Of a DNA stretch of 64,000 nucleotides, positions 1 through 8,664 are shown one piece after another; positions within the stretch are counted from its first letter, which is position 1, and each line of letters begins with the position of its first letter. The position numbers and the translations under genes were made by a program. This stretch comes from Nostoc sp. UHCC 0926. Its GTDB lineage: Bacteria > Cyanobacteriota > Cyanobacteriia > Cyanobacteriales > Nostocaceae. The DNA is taken from contig NZ_CP117768.1 in NCBI RefSeq assembly GCF_028623165.1, positions 1,550,001 through 1,614,000 of the forward strand. The letters are read 5' to 3'. The notes beneath the pieces are model-generated. The model ran no database searches and was not told the origin of the DNA. It saw nothing but the letters and a program-made list of their open reading frames with translations.

Positions 1-241
1 GATTGATCCGGAAGTTTTTCCGATCTATCTCGGACTGCCTTGGGGATTAGCAATTGGCCCGTTGCCCAACATTCCATTACCTGTGCCCATGTACACGCGG
101 GTTTGTCCGCCAATTGTATTTGAACGCTACGGTCGCCAAGCAGCCAGCGATCGCCACTATGTCAATGAATGTTATGAATTAGTTGTTAGTCAGATGCAGC
201 AAGAGTTAGATAACTTAGTGAAGCTAACTGCTAAGTCCTAA
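1..241 (+). CDS. Phospholipid/glycerol acyltransferase, C-terminal end (partial)
   Basis: The first 241 bases read as one open frame starting at base 2, about 79 codons, ending in TAA. The tail contains GPLPNIPLPVPMYTRVC, then FERYGRQ and a helical end. This resembles the C-terminus of cyanobacterial PlsC-like lysophospholipid acyltransferases, membrane enzymes of phospholipid synthesis. The catalytic HxxxxD motif would lie upstream of the window and cannot be checked, so the family call rests on recall of the tail alone. Confidence 0.5.
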   Translation, partial: IDPEVFPIYLGLPWGLAIGPLPNIPLPVPMYTRVCPPIVFERYGRQAASDRHYVNECYELVVSQMQQELDNLVKLTAKS

Positions 242-544
242 AGGTATTGAGTAGAATTGGCACGGACAACTTCTAACCAACTTGATTTCAGACGAGTAAG
301 GACAGCACGAGGATTATCCTGCCAATGGTAACCAGCGCAAAAATTATTGAGTGCATTTTTCAATTAATTGAACTACACCACTCGCCATCCTAAAAGTGAT
401 CCATAAGCAATACCTTGCCAAAAATAGAGGCTGAAGTAATTGAAAATGTTCAGTTTTACTGTGTAACTTTATAGTACTATTAACTAAAACGTATTTAATT
501 ATGTAAAATTTCATGAAAAATAAACGTTCATTCTGATATAGCAA
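238..544 (-). pseudogene. Degraded coding remnant, unidentified
   Basis: On the minus strand a 66-codon frame (344-544) is followed, after a shift of frame, by a protein-like stretch containing CAGYHWQDNPRAVLTRLKSS that stops at 238-240, immediately against the stop of the upstream plus-strand gene. The two pieces together look like the C-terminal end of a protein broken by a frameshift. The 3' MITE-like repeat at 537-640 overlaps its upstream side. I do not recognise the family. Confidence 0.3.
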
Positions 545-640
545 TCCTAAATCATTTGTAAGAAAGTAAAAGACTGAAAATTCTATAAATATGTAATTTT
601 AATCTCCATATTTTCTCACGATTCAATTCGGATTGCTATA
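537..640. repeat. MITE-like element, TATAGCAATCC family, copy A
   Basis: A 104-bp segment bounded by perfect 11-bp inverted ends TATAGCAATCC / GGATTGCTATA. The right half, read on the minus strand, matches the left end of the element at 41229 almost base for base for about 60 bp. The left half (CCTAAATCATTTGTAAGAA) matches the right end of the element at 33014-33118. No coding capacity. It lies between the acyltransferase end and the glycosyltransferase gene. Confidence 0.7.
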
Positions 641-688
641 ATATAAGTGAAAATTTTATTGATTAATTTAATTATATAATTATGAATT

Positions 689-2125
689 ATGCTAAATGTG
701 AATGATTATAATTCTACGAAAAAAAACAAAATCTTGTTAGGGTTTGCCATAATTTTGTCGTTAATATTATGTGGAGAATTAGCAATTAGAGCTTATTCTT
801 TTGATATTGAAGCTTTAACTAATTACACAGGTAAATATTTACCTGATTTTTCTAACCGTTTTGATAAAGTAAGAACAGGTATAGAATACCTTAGTTTAAA
901 TATTATATATATTGTGTGGTTAATCATAAATAGAAGTAAAAATAAAACAAGAGATATAACTTTTATAAAAATACTAAGGAATAGTTCATTCTTTTTGTTA
1001 ATCGCCTTCATAAGTTATCCAATAACTACTGATATTAATTTATATGTGCATTATGGTTTGATGGATTTAAATGGAATTAACCCTTTTATTAATCCTGCAA
1101 GCACATTTACCTCAAAGTTATCTTCATTTCTTGTCTGGAAACAGACTTCAACTTATGGGCCTGTATCTCAAATATTTTTTATTATTTCCGCTGCTTTCGT
1201 TGCAATTACTCCTAGTTTGGGAATTTATGTATTTAAATTAATATGTCTTTTATTCCATATATTAAATACTTACTTAATCTGGGGGCAATTAAGAAATTCT
1301 CCTCAGAAAATAAATGTAACAATTGCATATTTAGTTAGCCCAATTTTGCTGTTTGAGCAGGTTACAAATGCACATATTGATGTCTTAATTTCTACAATTT
1401 TAATTACTTTAATAATCTGCCTAAAAAACCATAATTATATAGCTGCGACTGTTACAGTTTGGATTGGTTTTTTAATTAAAACATTACCAATTATTTGGTT
1501 GCCTCTAATTTTTGTTTATTTAATTAAGCAACAACGGTGGAAAAGCTTATTTAGTGCTATTTGTATCTCTGTAGTTATAATTTTTGCAGTTGATATTATA
1601 GCTTTACATACAGTCGAAGCTTGGAAAAGCCTTTTAAATCCTGGGGTTTCAAACAAAGTAAATGGTTCCTTATATGCTTTGCTTACGCAAGTACTACATT
1701 TTAAATTTCTAAATTTTTCTCTAAGTTTTAAACAGACTATATTCTCGATATTTAAACCTATAATATTTTTTCCATTTCTAGTTTCTTATTTTGTTGTTCT
1801 GGTAAAACCATATTTGAAGAAAAATTATTCTGAAACTAATCTTAGTATAAATATTGGATGGATTACCTTAATATTATTTCTGTTTGCTGCTCCTTGGTAT
1901 TGCTCTTGGTATTCCTCTGTGCTGCTGGCAGTCGTAGCTTTAAACATACATTCAAAAAGATTTGTGATTACTAGTATAGTATTTAGTACTACAAGTACTG
2001 TTGCTTACTATCTAATACAAGGTTTCCCACCTTTCAATGTTGTAACGGTTATACCAACTTTAGCATTAATTCTATTTTGGTTTAGGCGTGATATCCAAGC
2101 TAAAAAAAGAATGGTAGCAAACTGA
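689..2125 (+). CDS. Polytopic membrane glycosyltransferase, GT87/GT-C-like
   Basis: A 478-residue, very hydrophobic protein with roughly ten to twelve membrane segments. An acidic TDINLYVHYG motif sits near residue 115, followed by a loop ending in TSTYGPVS. This is the layout of GT-C fold, polyprenol-phosphate-sugar dependent mannosyltransferases (GT87, former DUF2029), which act at the outer face of the membrane. Codon use is strongly AT-rich compared with the photosynthesis genes downstream, suggesting an accessory origin. It stands alone between a MITE and the convergent moaD-like gene. The exact sugar and acceptor cannot be inferred. ATG start taken; upstream DNA is AT-rich without a clear Shine-Dalgarno. 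Confidence 0.6.
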   Translation: MLNVNDYNSTKKNKILLGFAIILSLILCGELAIRAYSFDIEALTNYTGKYLPDFSNRFDKVRTGIEYLSLNIIYIVWLIINRSKNKTRDITFIKILRNSSFFLLIAFISYPITTDINLYVHYGLMDLNGINPFINPASTFTSKLSSFLVWKQTSTYGPVSQIFFIISAAFVAITPSLGIYVFKLICLLFHILNTYLIWGQLRNSPQKINVTIAYLVSPILLFEQVTNAHIDVLISTILITLIICLKNHNYIAATVTVWIGFLIKTLPIIWLPLIFVYLIKQQRWKSLFSAICISVVIIFAVDIIALHTVEAWKSLLNPGVSNKVNGSLYALLTQVLHFKFLNFSLSFKQTIFSIFKPIIFFPFLVSYFVVLVKPYLKKNYSETNLSINIGWITLILFLFAAPWYCSWYSSVLLAVVALNIHSKRFVITSIVFSTTSTVAYYLIQGFPPFNVVTVIPTLALILFWFRRDIQAKKRMVAN

Positions 2126-2483
2126 ATCAAAAAAATATTTAATTGCAAATTAATATAGTATTGAACAAATCAATCATTTACATGAGATGTTGGTTGATTA
2201 ATTATTGACTATATCGCTTATGGTGCTGGTACTGAGGTTAATATGGGAGCATCCCACTTTGGCAAAAATATATTAACCAAAGTTGCGGGTTATCTTGGGT
2301 TATTAAGCAAAATTGCATTTATTCAAGTTTAGGCGGGAGGAAAAATTGCAGCCAAACAAAGAGTGCGATCGCCACCGGAAAGAGCGGGTACGCCATCGCA
2401 AGCCTTGTTCAAGTATGAACTAGCTAGCGATCACAAACGAACAAGAGTTTCAGAGAGTTCTTCCCTAAGTCCTAAGCAAGTGA
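2126..2483. other. Intergenic region, no gene seen
   Basis: About 360 bases between the converging glycosyltransferase and moaD-like genes. It holds two HIP1-like GCGATCGC-type sites and AT-rich DNA. I see no supported gene or RNA. Confidence 0.5.
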
Positions 2484-2540
2484 GGAGTTATGAGTGATGA
2501 GTTAGAAGTTTTGAATCTTTAACTCATCACTCATAACTCC
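2484..2540. terminator. Perfect 21-bp stem hairpin downstream of moaD-like gene
   Basis: GGAGTTATGAGTGATGAGTTA (2484-2504) and its exact complement (2520-2540) are separated by a 15-base loop. It sits 18 bases beyond the stop of the minus-strand MoaD-like gene and also in the 3' region of the glycosyltransferase. It probably stops or separates converging transcripts. Such stems made of GAGTTATGAG-like words are also common Nostoc intergenic repeats. Confidence 0.55.
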
Positions 2541-2558
2541 TAACTCATAACTGTTTTG

Positions 2559-2819
2559 CTAGCCACCGCTGACTGGTGGAATCAGCACGACTTCATCCCC
2601 ATCTTGTAGTAGGGTATCTGGTTCGACAAATATTAAATTAATCCCAAAGCGGGTGATGTCACGCCATTGGGAGAGTTCGGGGTGTTCAGCTATGAGGCGA
2701 TCGCATACTGCTTTGACTGGCATACTATTGGGAAATTCTAGTACAAGTTCCGAAACCCTAAAGGCTTCTTGATAAGCAGCAAACAATTTGACGGTAACGG
2801 TGATTGCAGATTTAGACAT
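2559..2819 (-). CDS. moaD: MoaD/ThiS-family sulfur carrier (molybdopterin synthase small subunit)
   Basis: An 86-residue ubiquitin-like protein ending in the diagnostic Gly-Gly (PPVSGG), which is adenylated and thiocarboxylated to carry sulfur for molybdopterin synthesis with MoaE. The features LFAAYQE near the N-terminus and DGDEVVLIPPVSGG at the end fit MoaD better than ThiS, which is shorter. I take the ATG at 2819, starting MSKSAITV, because family members start there; a longer frame to 2864 adds 15 unconvincing residues. No other molybdopterin genes are in the window. A role as a carrier for another pathway cannot be excluded. Confidence 0.75.
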   Translation of the reverse strand: MSKSAITVTVKLFAAYQEAFRVSELVLEFPNSMPVKAVCDRLIAEHPELSQWRDITRFGINLIFVEPDTLLQDGDEVVLIPPVSGG

Positions 2820-2978
2820 ACAATATGCTTTGGCAGTACCAGCAAGTAGTTTAATACTTGACAAGTACCCTGAACTATTGGGCTTTATTATACATTACTA
2901 AGTAGATGATTTTACAAGTTCACAGCGAAAAATGTGGATATAGGCACAGCACGATAACTTCCATTACAGGAACTACTG

Positions 2979-3100
2979 ATGGAAGCTCAAAAATAATTGC
3001 CATTCTTGCAGGTGCGATTTTGGTTATTTTAGCGATCGCCTACCTCATCCTATTTCAAATACTAGAGTCCCACGACATGAAATCCGCCCCCATCAGTTAG
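2979..3100 (+). pseudogene. Frameshifted copy of the small membrane protein at 5316
   Basis: The DNA from about 2930 to 3085 is clearly homologous to 5270-5430. It encodes KIIAILAGAILVILAIAYLI followed by the same charged tail (HDMKSAPIS). Compared with the intact copy it lacks one base just after the ATG at 2979, so the natural start now runs into TAA after five codons. The tail stops early after APIS, where the intact copy continues another 19 residues. The frame could still be entered from an upstream ATG at 2906, giving 64 residues, so expression is not excluded. Confidence 0.6.
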
Positions 3101-3129
3101 AATACAGGGCATTGCAATGCCCTGTATTC
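3100..3129 (+). terminator. Perfect palindrome hairpin
   Basis: GAATACAGGGCATTGC followed directly by its complement to 3129, a near loop-less perfect palindrome. It sits exactly at the stop of the frameshifted small gene and 55 bases from the end of the convergent glycosyltransferase. No T-run is visible, so it may be a repeat rather than a true terminator. Confidence 0.4.
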
Positions 3130-3184
3130 AACCCCAGTTTGAAAATGGTTGTCAATGATTTACCATCGTTCCACTATAAACAGT

Positions 3185-4702
3185 TCATTTGATGATATAC
3201 CAAATACCGTTATTATTTTGACGTAAAGTCCAGTACCTTTGCCCAATAAATTCCAGCATTTTGGGAAAATTTTCTTTGATTATAGCCTGGGGTTTATAAT
3301 CAATAAAAATATAAGGAGGCTTTGATGAATCTAACTGCTCTATAAGTTTTGGCCATTGTTCAGGCAGAAAATATTCAAGTGCCCAACCACGTAGTATTGT
3401 TGCTTGAGTCCGACCAGAGAAGTAGTAAATAGATGGATCACCAGCTACATAAATCTCACCAGGAAGACTTCCTGGTTGAGAGATTAAGTTAGCCTCTGAA
3501 CGAAGGGATGCATATTTTTTTCTAAAGACAGTCTGATATTTAAATCGTGTATCTTCAGTTAAAGCAAAGTTATTATTAACTAGAGTAATACTCTTTTTTG
3601 TCAGAGTGGATGATAAGGGGAAGAACAATAAAAATATGAGTAGAATTGTCGGGAGTGAGGAATTTAATTCTTTTAAAGAATCCCATAATATATCTAATCC
3701 TTTAGTTGCTAAAATACCTATGGGTACAAAAAACAGTAAATAATGGTATTCCCACAATGCTGTATATTGAATACCAATAATACCTAAACCAAAAATACAC
3801 CAAATAACAAGTAGCAAAGTCAATATATTCTTAAACTTATACAATGATACATATACTGCAACAATAGCCAGTAACACTAAAGGGTAAAAATTCTGTAAGA
3901 ACCATTTTATTCCTGAAATCAAATCAATTTTATCCAATACAGAATTAGTATTAGCAATAATCCGAGGTGGATCTATAAAAAATGTCTGATACACTATTGA
4001 AAAACTATTAAGCCAGATAAAGTAGCTGGCAAAAACTAAAAGAGGAAATATAATTCCTATAAAAACTGGCAGACAAATATCAATAATAGTTTGTTGAATA
4101 GCCTGTCGCTTTATTAATATAAAATACATCAATATAGTTAGCCAAAACGAAAGCAACATAAGCAGAAATACGAATTTAAATAGGAGGACAATTCCACCAA
4201 TGAAGCCTGAGAGTAAAAGCAGGAAAAATCTTTGCTTTCCTTCATATTTAAAAGAGTTAAAAGTCAGCCAAAGACAAAGGAATAAAGGAAAACCAACCAG
4301 TGCTTCTACTTGAGTAAGGTGCCAAGCACCTGAAACAACATAGTAAACGCCAACCGTTAACAAAGGTACTAGACTTGCGATTATCTGATGCTGAAAATAA
4401 CTTTTTAGAGTCAGCAGTAATATTATCGAAAAAAACACCATGTAAATAAGTTCAAAGACATGGATGCCAATCTCATTAAAACCAAACAAACTTCCTGCCA
4501 AAAAATAAAAGTAGAAAATCCCCGGTTGCTTAATATCCCAAAAATCACGATAGAGTACCTTTCCTTGTTGCATCTCCAAAGCACCTAGCCTAAAGAATGC
4601 TTGATCTCCGTCAAATGGAAAAGGTAAATGTACAAGACCAATTATGACAATAACAATCACAACTAAAAAGTCAATTTTAGTTAATTTAGCAAGACGAATC
4701 AT
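3185..4702 (-). CDS. Membrane glycosyltransferase, GT39/ArnT-like
   Basis: A 505-residue polytopic membrane protein with about eleven hydrophobic segments. Near the N-terminus it has FDGDQAFFRLGALEMQQG followed by DFWDIKQPGIFY, the acidic first periplasmic loop typical of the PMT/ArnT (GT39, GT-C fold) family that moves sugars from polyprenyl phosphate to lipid or protein acceptors. The C-terminal about 100 residues form a soluble domain (AGDPSIYYFSGR). It is AT-rich like the GT87-like gene at 689, and the two may be accessory surface-glycan genes. Start ATG at 4702; no partners are adjacent. Substrate unknown. Confidence 0.6.
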   Translation of the reverse strand: MIRLAKLTKIDFLVVIVIVIIGLVHLPFPFDGDQAFFRLGALEMQQGKVLYRDFWDIKQPGIFYFYFLAGSLFGFNEIGIHVFELIYMVFFSIILLLTLKSYFQHQIIASLVPLLTVGVYYVVSGAWHLTQVEALVGFPLFLCLWLTFNSFKYEGKQRFFLLLLSGFIGGIVLLFKFVFLLMLLSFWLTILMYFILIKRQAIQQTIIDICLPVFIGIIFPLLVFASYFIWLNSFSIVYQTFFIDPPRIIANTNSVLDKIDLISGIKWFLQNFYPLVLLAIVAVYVSLYKFKNILTLLLVIWCIFGLGIIGIQYTALWEYHYLLFFVPIGILATKGLDILWDSLKELNSSLPTILLIFLLFFPLSSTLTKKSITLVNNNFALTEDTRFKYQTVFRKKYASLRSEANLISQPGSLPGEIYVAGDPSIYYFSGRTQATILRGWALEYFLPEQWPKLIEQLDSSKPPYIFIDYKPQAIIKENFPKMLEFIGQRYWTLRQNNNGIWYIIK

Positions 4703-5315
4703 GGAATTTTTAATATAAATATAACTGACTATACCGGAGTAGTTAATATCCTAACAAGATAACAGTAACTATATAGCTTCTTTGTTACTGATACTGTTTA
4801 GAAACTGTAAAGAAACTATAATGGTAAATAGCGATGAGTCTCTTGGTACTTAACCGTAATCTTAACTTTATTATGTTCTGTCACACCTTTTAGTGTTTGC
4901 AAATGTTTTCAGTGTAAGCAAAACTCCATATTCATATATTGCTTCAATAAGTAGGTAGGCACGAAAAAACTAAACTATGTAAATATAAATAAGTCGAATG
5001 CATTTACTGAGATGACTTAAATACAACCACTCATTTAGGTATATTCCTGACTTGTGAGCAAGACCGAACTTTGTGTTTTACTTTAAAACAGCAGACACAG
5101 GAAGTTAATGACCAAGCAGCAATAATCAAGCTAAATATAGATGCTGGTATTAATTTGCATACAGACGTTTTATCAGCAAGTAGATGCATGACTAGCGGAA
5201 CGTCTAAACCGTTGCTTTGATCAACCGCGAGTATATTGGTAAGTGTGTGGTGTGTGTCTCAAGTATTAATGTGGATATAGACACTGCACAATAACTTGCA
5301 TTTTAGGAAATACTG
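4703..5315. other. Intergenic region with repeat traces
   Basis: About 610 AT-rich bases. A stretch near 4950 (AAGTAGGTAGGCACGAAAAA) resembles the repeat at 61750 (AAGTAAGTAGGCAAG), a word often seen between Nostoc genes. The last 45 bases belong to the segment duplicated with 2930-2978 upstream of the small membrane protein. I see no supported gene. Confidence 0.4.
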
Positions 5316-5501
5316 ATGGATCGTTCAAAATTAGTTGCCATTATTACAGGTGTGATTTCGATCATTTTAGCGATCGCCTACCTGATCTTAGTCCAACTGC
5401 TGGACTACCGGGACATGAAACCCGCTCCCATCAGCCAATTTGACCAAGCGCCTGCAATTATTTCTAATTCTTGGCAGATTGACAAAATTGCCGAAGTGTA
5501 G
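5316..5501 (+). CDS. Small single-span membrane protein
   Basis: A 61-residue protein: a short charged N-terminus (MDRSKLVA), one transmembrane helix of about 23 residues, then a soluble tail DYRDMKPAPISQFDQ and a conserved-looking SWQIDKIAEV end. I do not recognise a named family. A frameshifted paralogue with homologous upstream DNA lies at 2979-3100, so this is the intact copy of a duplication. It is followed by a perfect hairpin at 5522, supporting an independent transcript. It may be a small membrane-complex subunit but there is no direct evidence. Confidence 0.6.
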   Translation: MDRSKLVAIITGVISIILAIAYLILVQLLDYRDMKPAPISQFDQAPAIISNSWQIDKIAEV

Positions 5502-5521
5502 ATGACATTTAGCTGACTTGT

Positions 5522-5546
5522 AGAGACGCAAGGGACTTGCGTCTCT
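5522..5546 (+). terminator. Hairpin after the small membrane protein
   Basis: AGAGACGCAAG-GGA-CTTGCGTCTCT forms a perfect 11-bp stem with a 3-base loop, 20 bases after the stop at 5501. The GAGACGC core resembles the repeat palindromes at 10180 and 34430, so it may be a repeat serving as a terminator. Confidence 0.55.
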
Positions 5547-5583
5547 TGTCATTTATGTTAATAAATAAAAACTAATGATGACT

Positions 5584-5605
5584 ATTGAGTAATACCATAG
5601 TCAAT
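5584..5605 (+). promoter_or_regulatory. Candidate LysR-type operator upstream of ndhF
   Basis: ATTGA-N12-TCAAT is an interrupted palindrome about 245 bases upstream of the ndhF start, in an AT-rich 350-base region. LysR-type regulators (NdhR/CcmR, CmpR) control inducible CO2-uptake operons through boxes of this general shape. This is inference from shape and position only; a second half-like site GTTGATTGG lies further downstream. Confidence 0.25.
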
Positions 5606-5849
5606 TCATAGATAAAAAATAATAGTTATTATTCATTAGTCAAATAGTTGATTGGATAAGAAATAATTACAGTTCTTATCGAAAATTTATTTAGTTAATT
5701 AATTCAATTTTGACAAATATAACGGTAAGCTATTTCTAACAAAATAAAGCAAAGATAAATTTGCATTATCTGCAATCCCTGGGTTAACTGCGATCAACAC
5801 AAGTTGATTCAAAACCCCAAATTTTTGATGACAATATAGAGGTAAGTTG

Positions 5850-7727
5850 ATGGCTCAGTTTCTACTTGAGACTGTTTGGCTAGTTCCTTGCTATGCCTTA
5901 ATAGGTGGCTTGTTAGCCGTGCCTTGGTCACCGGGAATCATTCGGAAAACAGGGCCAAGACCGGCGGGTTATGTAAACTTGGTGATGACATTTTTGGCAT
6001 TTGTCCATTGTGTGATCGCTTTACAAGCAACTTGGAATCAGCCACCCCAAGAAGTATTTATTCCTTGGTTATCTACGGCTGGTTTAGACCTCACCATCGC
6101 TTTGGAAATATCCTCGGTGAGTGTCGGCGCTTTGGTTGTGATTACTGGCTTGAATTTGCTGGCGCAGATTTATGCGATCGGCTACATGGAAATGGATTGG
6201 GGTTGGGGACGCTTCTATTCCTTATTAGGATTATTTGAAGCGGGACTATGTGCCCTTGCTCTGTGTAATAACTTGTTCTTCAGCTATGTAATATTGGAAA
6301 TCCTCACACTGGGAACCTACCTACTAGTCGGCTTATGGTTTAGCCAGCCGTTGGTAGTCTCAGGTGCCAGAGATGCTTTCTTAACCAAGCGGGTGGGAGA
6401 CTTATTCTTGCTGATGGGCGTGTTGGCATTATGGCCCCTAGCCGGAACCTGGAATTATACAGAACTAGCTGAATGGGCGACTACTACAAATGTTAACCCC
6501 ACAGCGATTGCACTGGTGGGTTTAGCCTTAATTGCCGGGCCGATGGGTAAATGTGCCCAGTTTCCCTTGCATTTATGGTTGGATGAAGCAATGGAAGGCC
6601 CTGTTCCCAGTACCATTTTGCGGAACTCGGTAGTAGTCGCTAGTGGTGCATGGGTGCTGATTAAACTGCAACCTGTGTTAAGCCTGTCGCCCATAGTTTC
6701 CTCGGCGATGGTGGGGATTGGGGTCGTCACAGCACTGGGTGCTTCTTTAATTGCGATCGCTCAAATTGATCTTAAACGCTGCCAATCCTATTCTGTCAGT
6801 GCATACATGGGTTTAGTATTCATCGCCGTGGGAGTGCAACAATATGAAGCGGCGCTGTTGTTGGTACTCACCCATGCCATATCCGCAGCCCTGTTGGTGA
6901 TGAGTACTGGGGGAATTATCTGGAATAGCATCACCCAAGACGTAACCCAATTAGGCGGATTGTGGACACGCCGCCCGATTTCGGGAATAGCCTTTATCGT
7001 CGGGACTTTAGGGTTAATTGGTTTTCCACCCTTGGGTAGCTTTTGGGCGCTGATGAAATTAGCAGATGGGTTATGGGAAACGCAACCTTGGTTAGTGGGA
7101 GTAGTGATAACGGTAAATGCTTTGACAGCCGTGAGTTTAACCAGAGAATTCGGTTTAATTTTTGGCGGTAAAGCTACACAAATGAGTGAGCGATCGCCTG
7201 AAACTCACTGGCCGATGATTCTGCCGATGATGATTTTACTTGGCTTCAGTCTACATCTTCCTTTGGTGTTGCAAAGCTTATCACTTTTACCAGATTGGGT
7301 AACTCTAAATAAAGATGTCGCACTACTTTTAATTTTGTCAAGTATTTTCGGTTGCAGCATCACTGGCGTGATTTATTTAGGCAATGTTCCTAAACCGATT
7401 CGTCTCCCTTGGAAAGGTTTACAAGACTTGCTGGCTTACGACTTCTACACTCCAAAACTCTATCGGATAACGATTATTTTTGGAGTTGCCAAAATTTCCC
7501 AACTTGCCGATATGATTGACCGCTTTGTAGTTGATGGCATCGTTAATTTGGTTGGTTTATTTTCGCTATTAGGTGGCGAAAGTCTCAAATACAGCACCTC
7601 TGGACAAACCCAGTTTTACGCCTTAACTGTTCTTCTAGGAGTGAGTATTTTAGGAATCTGGGTAAGTTGGCCATTTTGGGGAGTACAGTTTTTAAATTTT
7701 GTTTTTCAAATCTCGACAATTAGGTAG
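5850..7727 (+). CDS. ndhF: NDH-1 subunit NdhF, CO2-uptake type (NdhF3/NdhF4)
   Basis: A 625-residue polytopic proton-channel subunit of cyanobacterial NDH-1. It has the complex I ND5-like core: KRVGDLFLLMG, then the conserved block PLHLWLDEAMEGPVPST and the following channel helices. Instead of respiratory NdhF1 context it heads a cluster with ndhD and a cup gene, which marks the NDH-1MS/MS' form that drives CO2 hydration at the thylakoid membrane. I take ATG 5850, preceded by GAGG; the TTG at 5847 in front is unlikely. Whether this is the inducible F3 or constitutive F4 type cannot be settled by eye. NdhF, NdhD and Cup should assemble with the shared NDH-1 core encoded elsewhere. Confidence 0.88.
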   Translation: MAQFLLETVWLVPCYALIGGLLAVPWSPGIIRKTGPRPAGYVNLVMTFLAFVHCVIALQATWNQPPQEVFIPWLSTAGLDLTIALEISSVSVGALVVITGLNLLAQIYAIGYMEMDWGWGRFYSLLGLFEAGLCALALCNNLFFSYVILEILTLGTYLLVGLWFSQPLVVSGARDAFLTKRVGDLFLLMGVLALWPLAGTWNYTELAEWATTTNVNPTAIALVGLALIAGPMGKCAQFPLHLWLDEAMEGPVPSTILRNSVVVASGAWVLIKLQPVLSLSPIVSSAMVGIGVVTALGASLIAIAQIDLKRCQSYSVSAYMGLVFIAVGVQQYEAALLLVLTHAISAALLVMSTGGIIWNSITQDVTQLGGLWTRRPISGIAFIVGTLGLIGFPPLGSFWALMKLADGLWETQPWLVGVVITVNALTAVSLTREFGLIFGGKATQMSERSPETHWPMILPMMILLGFSLHLPLVLQSLSLLPDWVTLNKDVALLLILSSIFGCSITGVIYLGNVPKPIRLPWKGLQDLLAYDFYTPKLYRITIIFGVAKISQLADMIDRFVVDGIVNLVGLFSLLGGESLKYSTSGQTQFYALTVLLGVSILGIWVSWPFWGVQFLNFVFQISTIR

Positions 7728-7778
7728 CAGTACCTATCTGACTAAAAGTTAACAGTTTAATATTGTGAGGATAATTCC

Positions 7779-8492
7779 ATGAGCATACGACATCCGCAGA
7801 TAAATCTTTCCAGAAGAAGTTTATTCAAGTTTGGTGCAGGTGCGATCGGTACAGGTGTATTGACAGCCGGACTTGGTTCAAACCTACTTGCAGCCGAAAA
7901 AAAACCAGTAGAAGAAGATATTACGCCCGATAAAGCACTGCAAGAGTTATTAGATGGAAATGAAAGGTTTGCCAAAAGAAAACGTCGTAATCCTGACCAA
8001 AGCTATTCACGTTTAGTCGAAGTTGCTAAAAGTCAAAAGCCTTTCGCTTCTATTCTCGGTTGTGCAGATTCACGAGTACCTTCAGAGATTGTTTTTGACC
8101 AAGGACTTGGAGATTTATTTGTCTGCCGGATAGCTGGTAATATTGCCACAACACAGCAAATTGGTAGCTTAGAATTTGGCAGCTTAGTATTAGGCTCCAA
8201 AGTCATAATGGTCGTCGGGCATGAAAGATGTGGTGCAGTACAAGCGGCGATTAAAGGTGCTCCAGTACCTGGAAATATTGGGAGTTTGCTTGAAGCAATT
8301 AAACCAAGTGTAGAAAGTTCAAAAAATAAATCAGGAGATATGGTAGAAAATGTTTGTAAAGCAAATATTTTGGCGCAAATTAAAAGATTGCAATCATCGT
8401 CAGTTTTATCTGAGTTAATCAAAGCTGAGAAGCTGAAAATAGTCGGTGGCTATTACGATTTAGATACCGGAGAAATTAGTATAGTAAGTTAG
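7779..8492 (+). CDS. Tat-exported beta-carbonic anhydrase
   Basis: A 237-residue beta-class carbonic anhydrase. Zinc ligands are visible: C95 with D97 and R99 (CADSR), H148 and C151 (GHERCG). The N-terminus has a twin-arginine signal, SRRSLFKFGAGA, followed by a hydrophobic stretch and a likely cleavage around LLAAE, predicting transport to the thylakoid lumen or periplasm. GAGGA precedes the ATG. It lies 51 bases after ndhF and before ndhD, so it is probably co-transcribed with the CO2-uptake complex. It resembles EcaB, a carbonic anhydrase reported to work with NDH-1/Cup complexes in Synechocystis. Orthology to EcaB is inference. Confidence 0.85.
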   Translation: MSIRHPQINLSRRSLFKFGAGAIGTGVLTAGLGSNLLAAEKKPVEEDITPDKALQELLDGNERFAKRKRRNPDQSYSRLVEVAKSQKPFASILGCADSRVPSEIVFDQGLGDLFVCRIAGNIATTQQIGSLEFGSLVLGSKVIMVVGHERCGAVQAAIKGAPVPGNIGSLLEAIKPSVESSKNKSGDMVENVCKANILAQIKRLQSSSVLSELIKAEKLKIVGGYYDLDTGEISIVS

Positions 8493-8664
8493 TTTTTTTG
8501 TCCTTTTTCATTAGTCACTTGTACTGAGTGCAGTCGTAAAGCCTGCGGCATAGCTACGCTTAGGACGCAGCCTCTGGTAGAGTTGTATTGGTCATTGGCT
8601 AAGAGTAAATCATAAAGGACAAAAGACAAAGGGTAAATAACCAAAATCAAAGGGCAATTGTACC
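8493..8664. repeat. Repeat-filled gap between carbonic anhydrase and ndhD
   Basis: The gap holds a GC-rich palindromic repeat around 8525-8582 (GCATAGCTACGC, GACGCAGCC, TCTGGTAGAG) of the family seen at 12828-12985 and 42627. It is flanked by inverted words, TTTTTGTCCTTTTTC on the left and AAAGGACAAAAGAC on the right. No gene. Confidence 0.5.
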
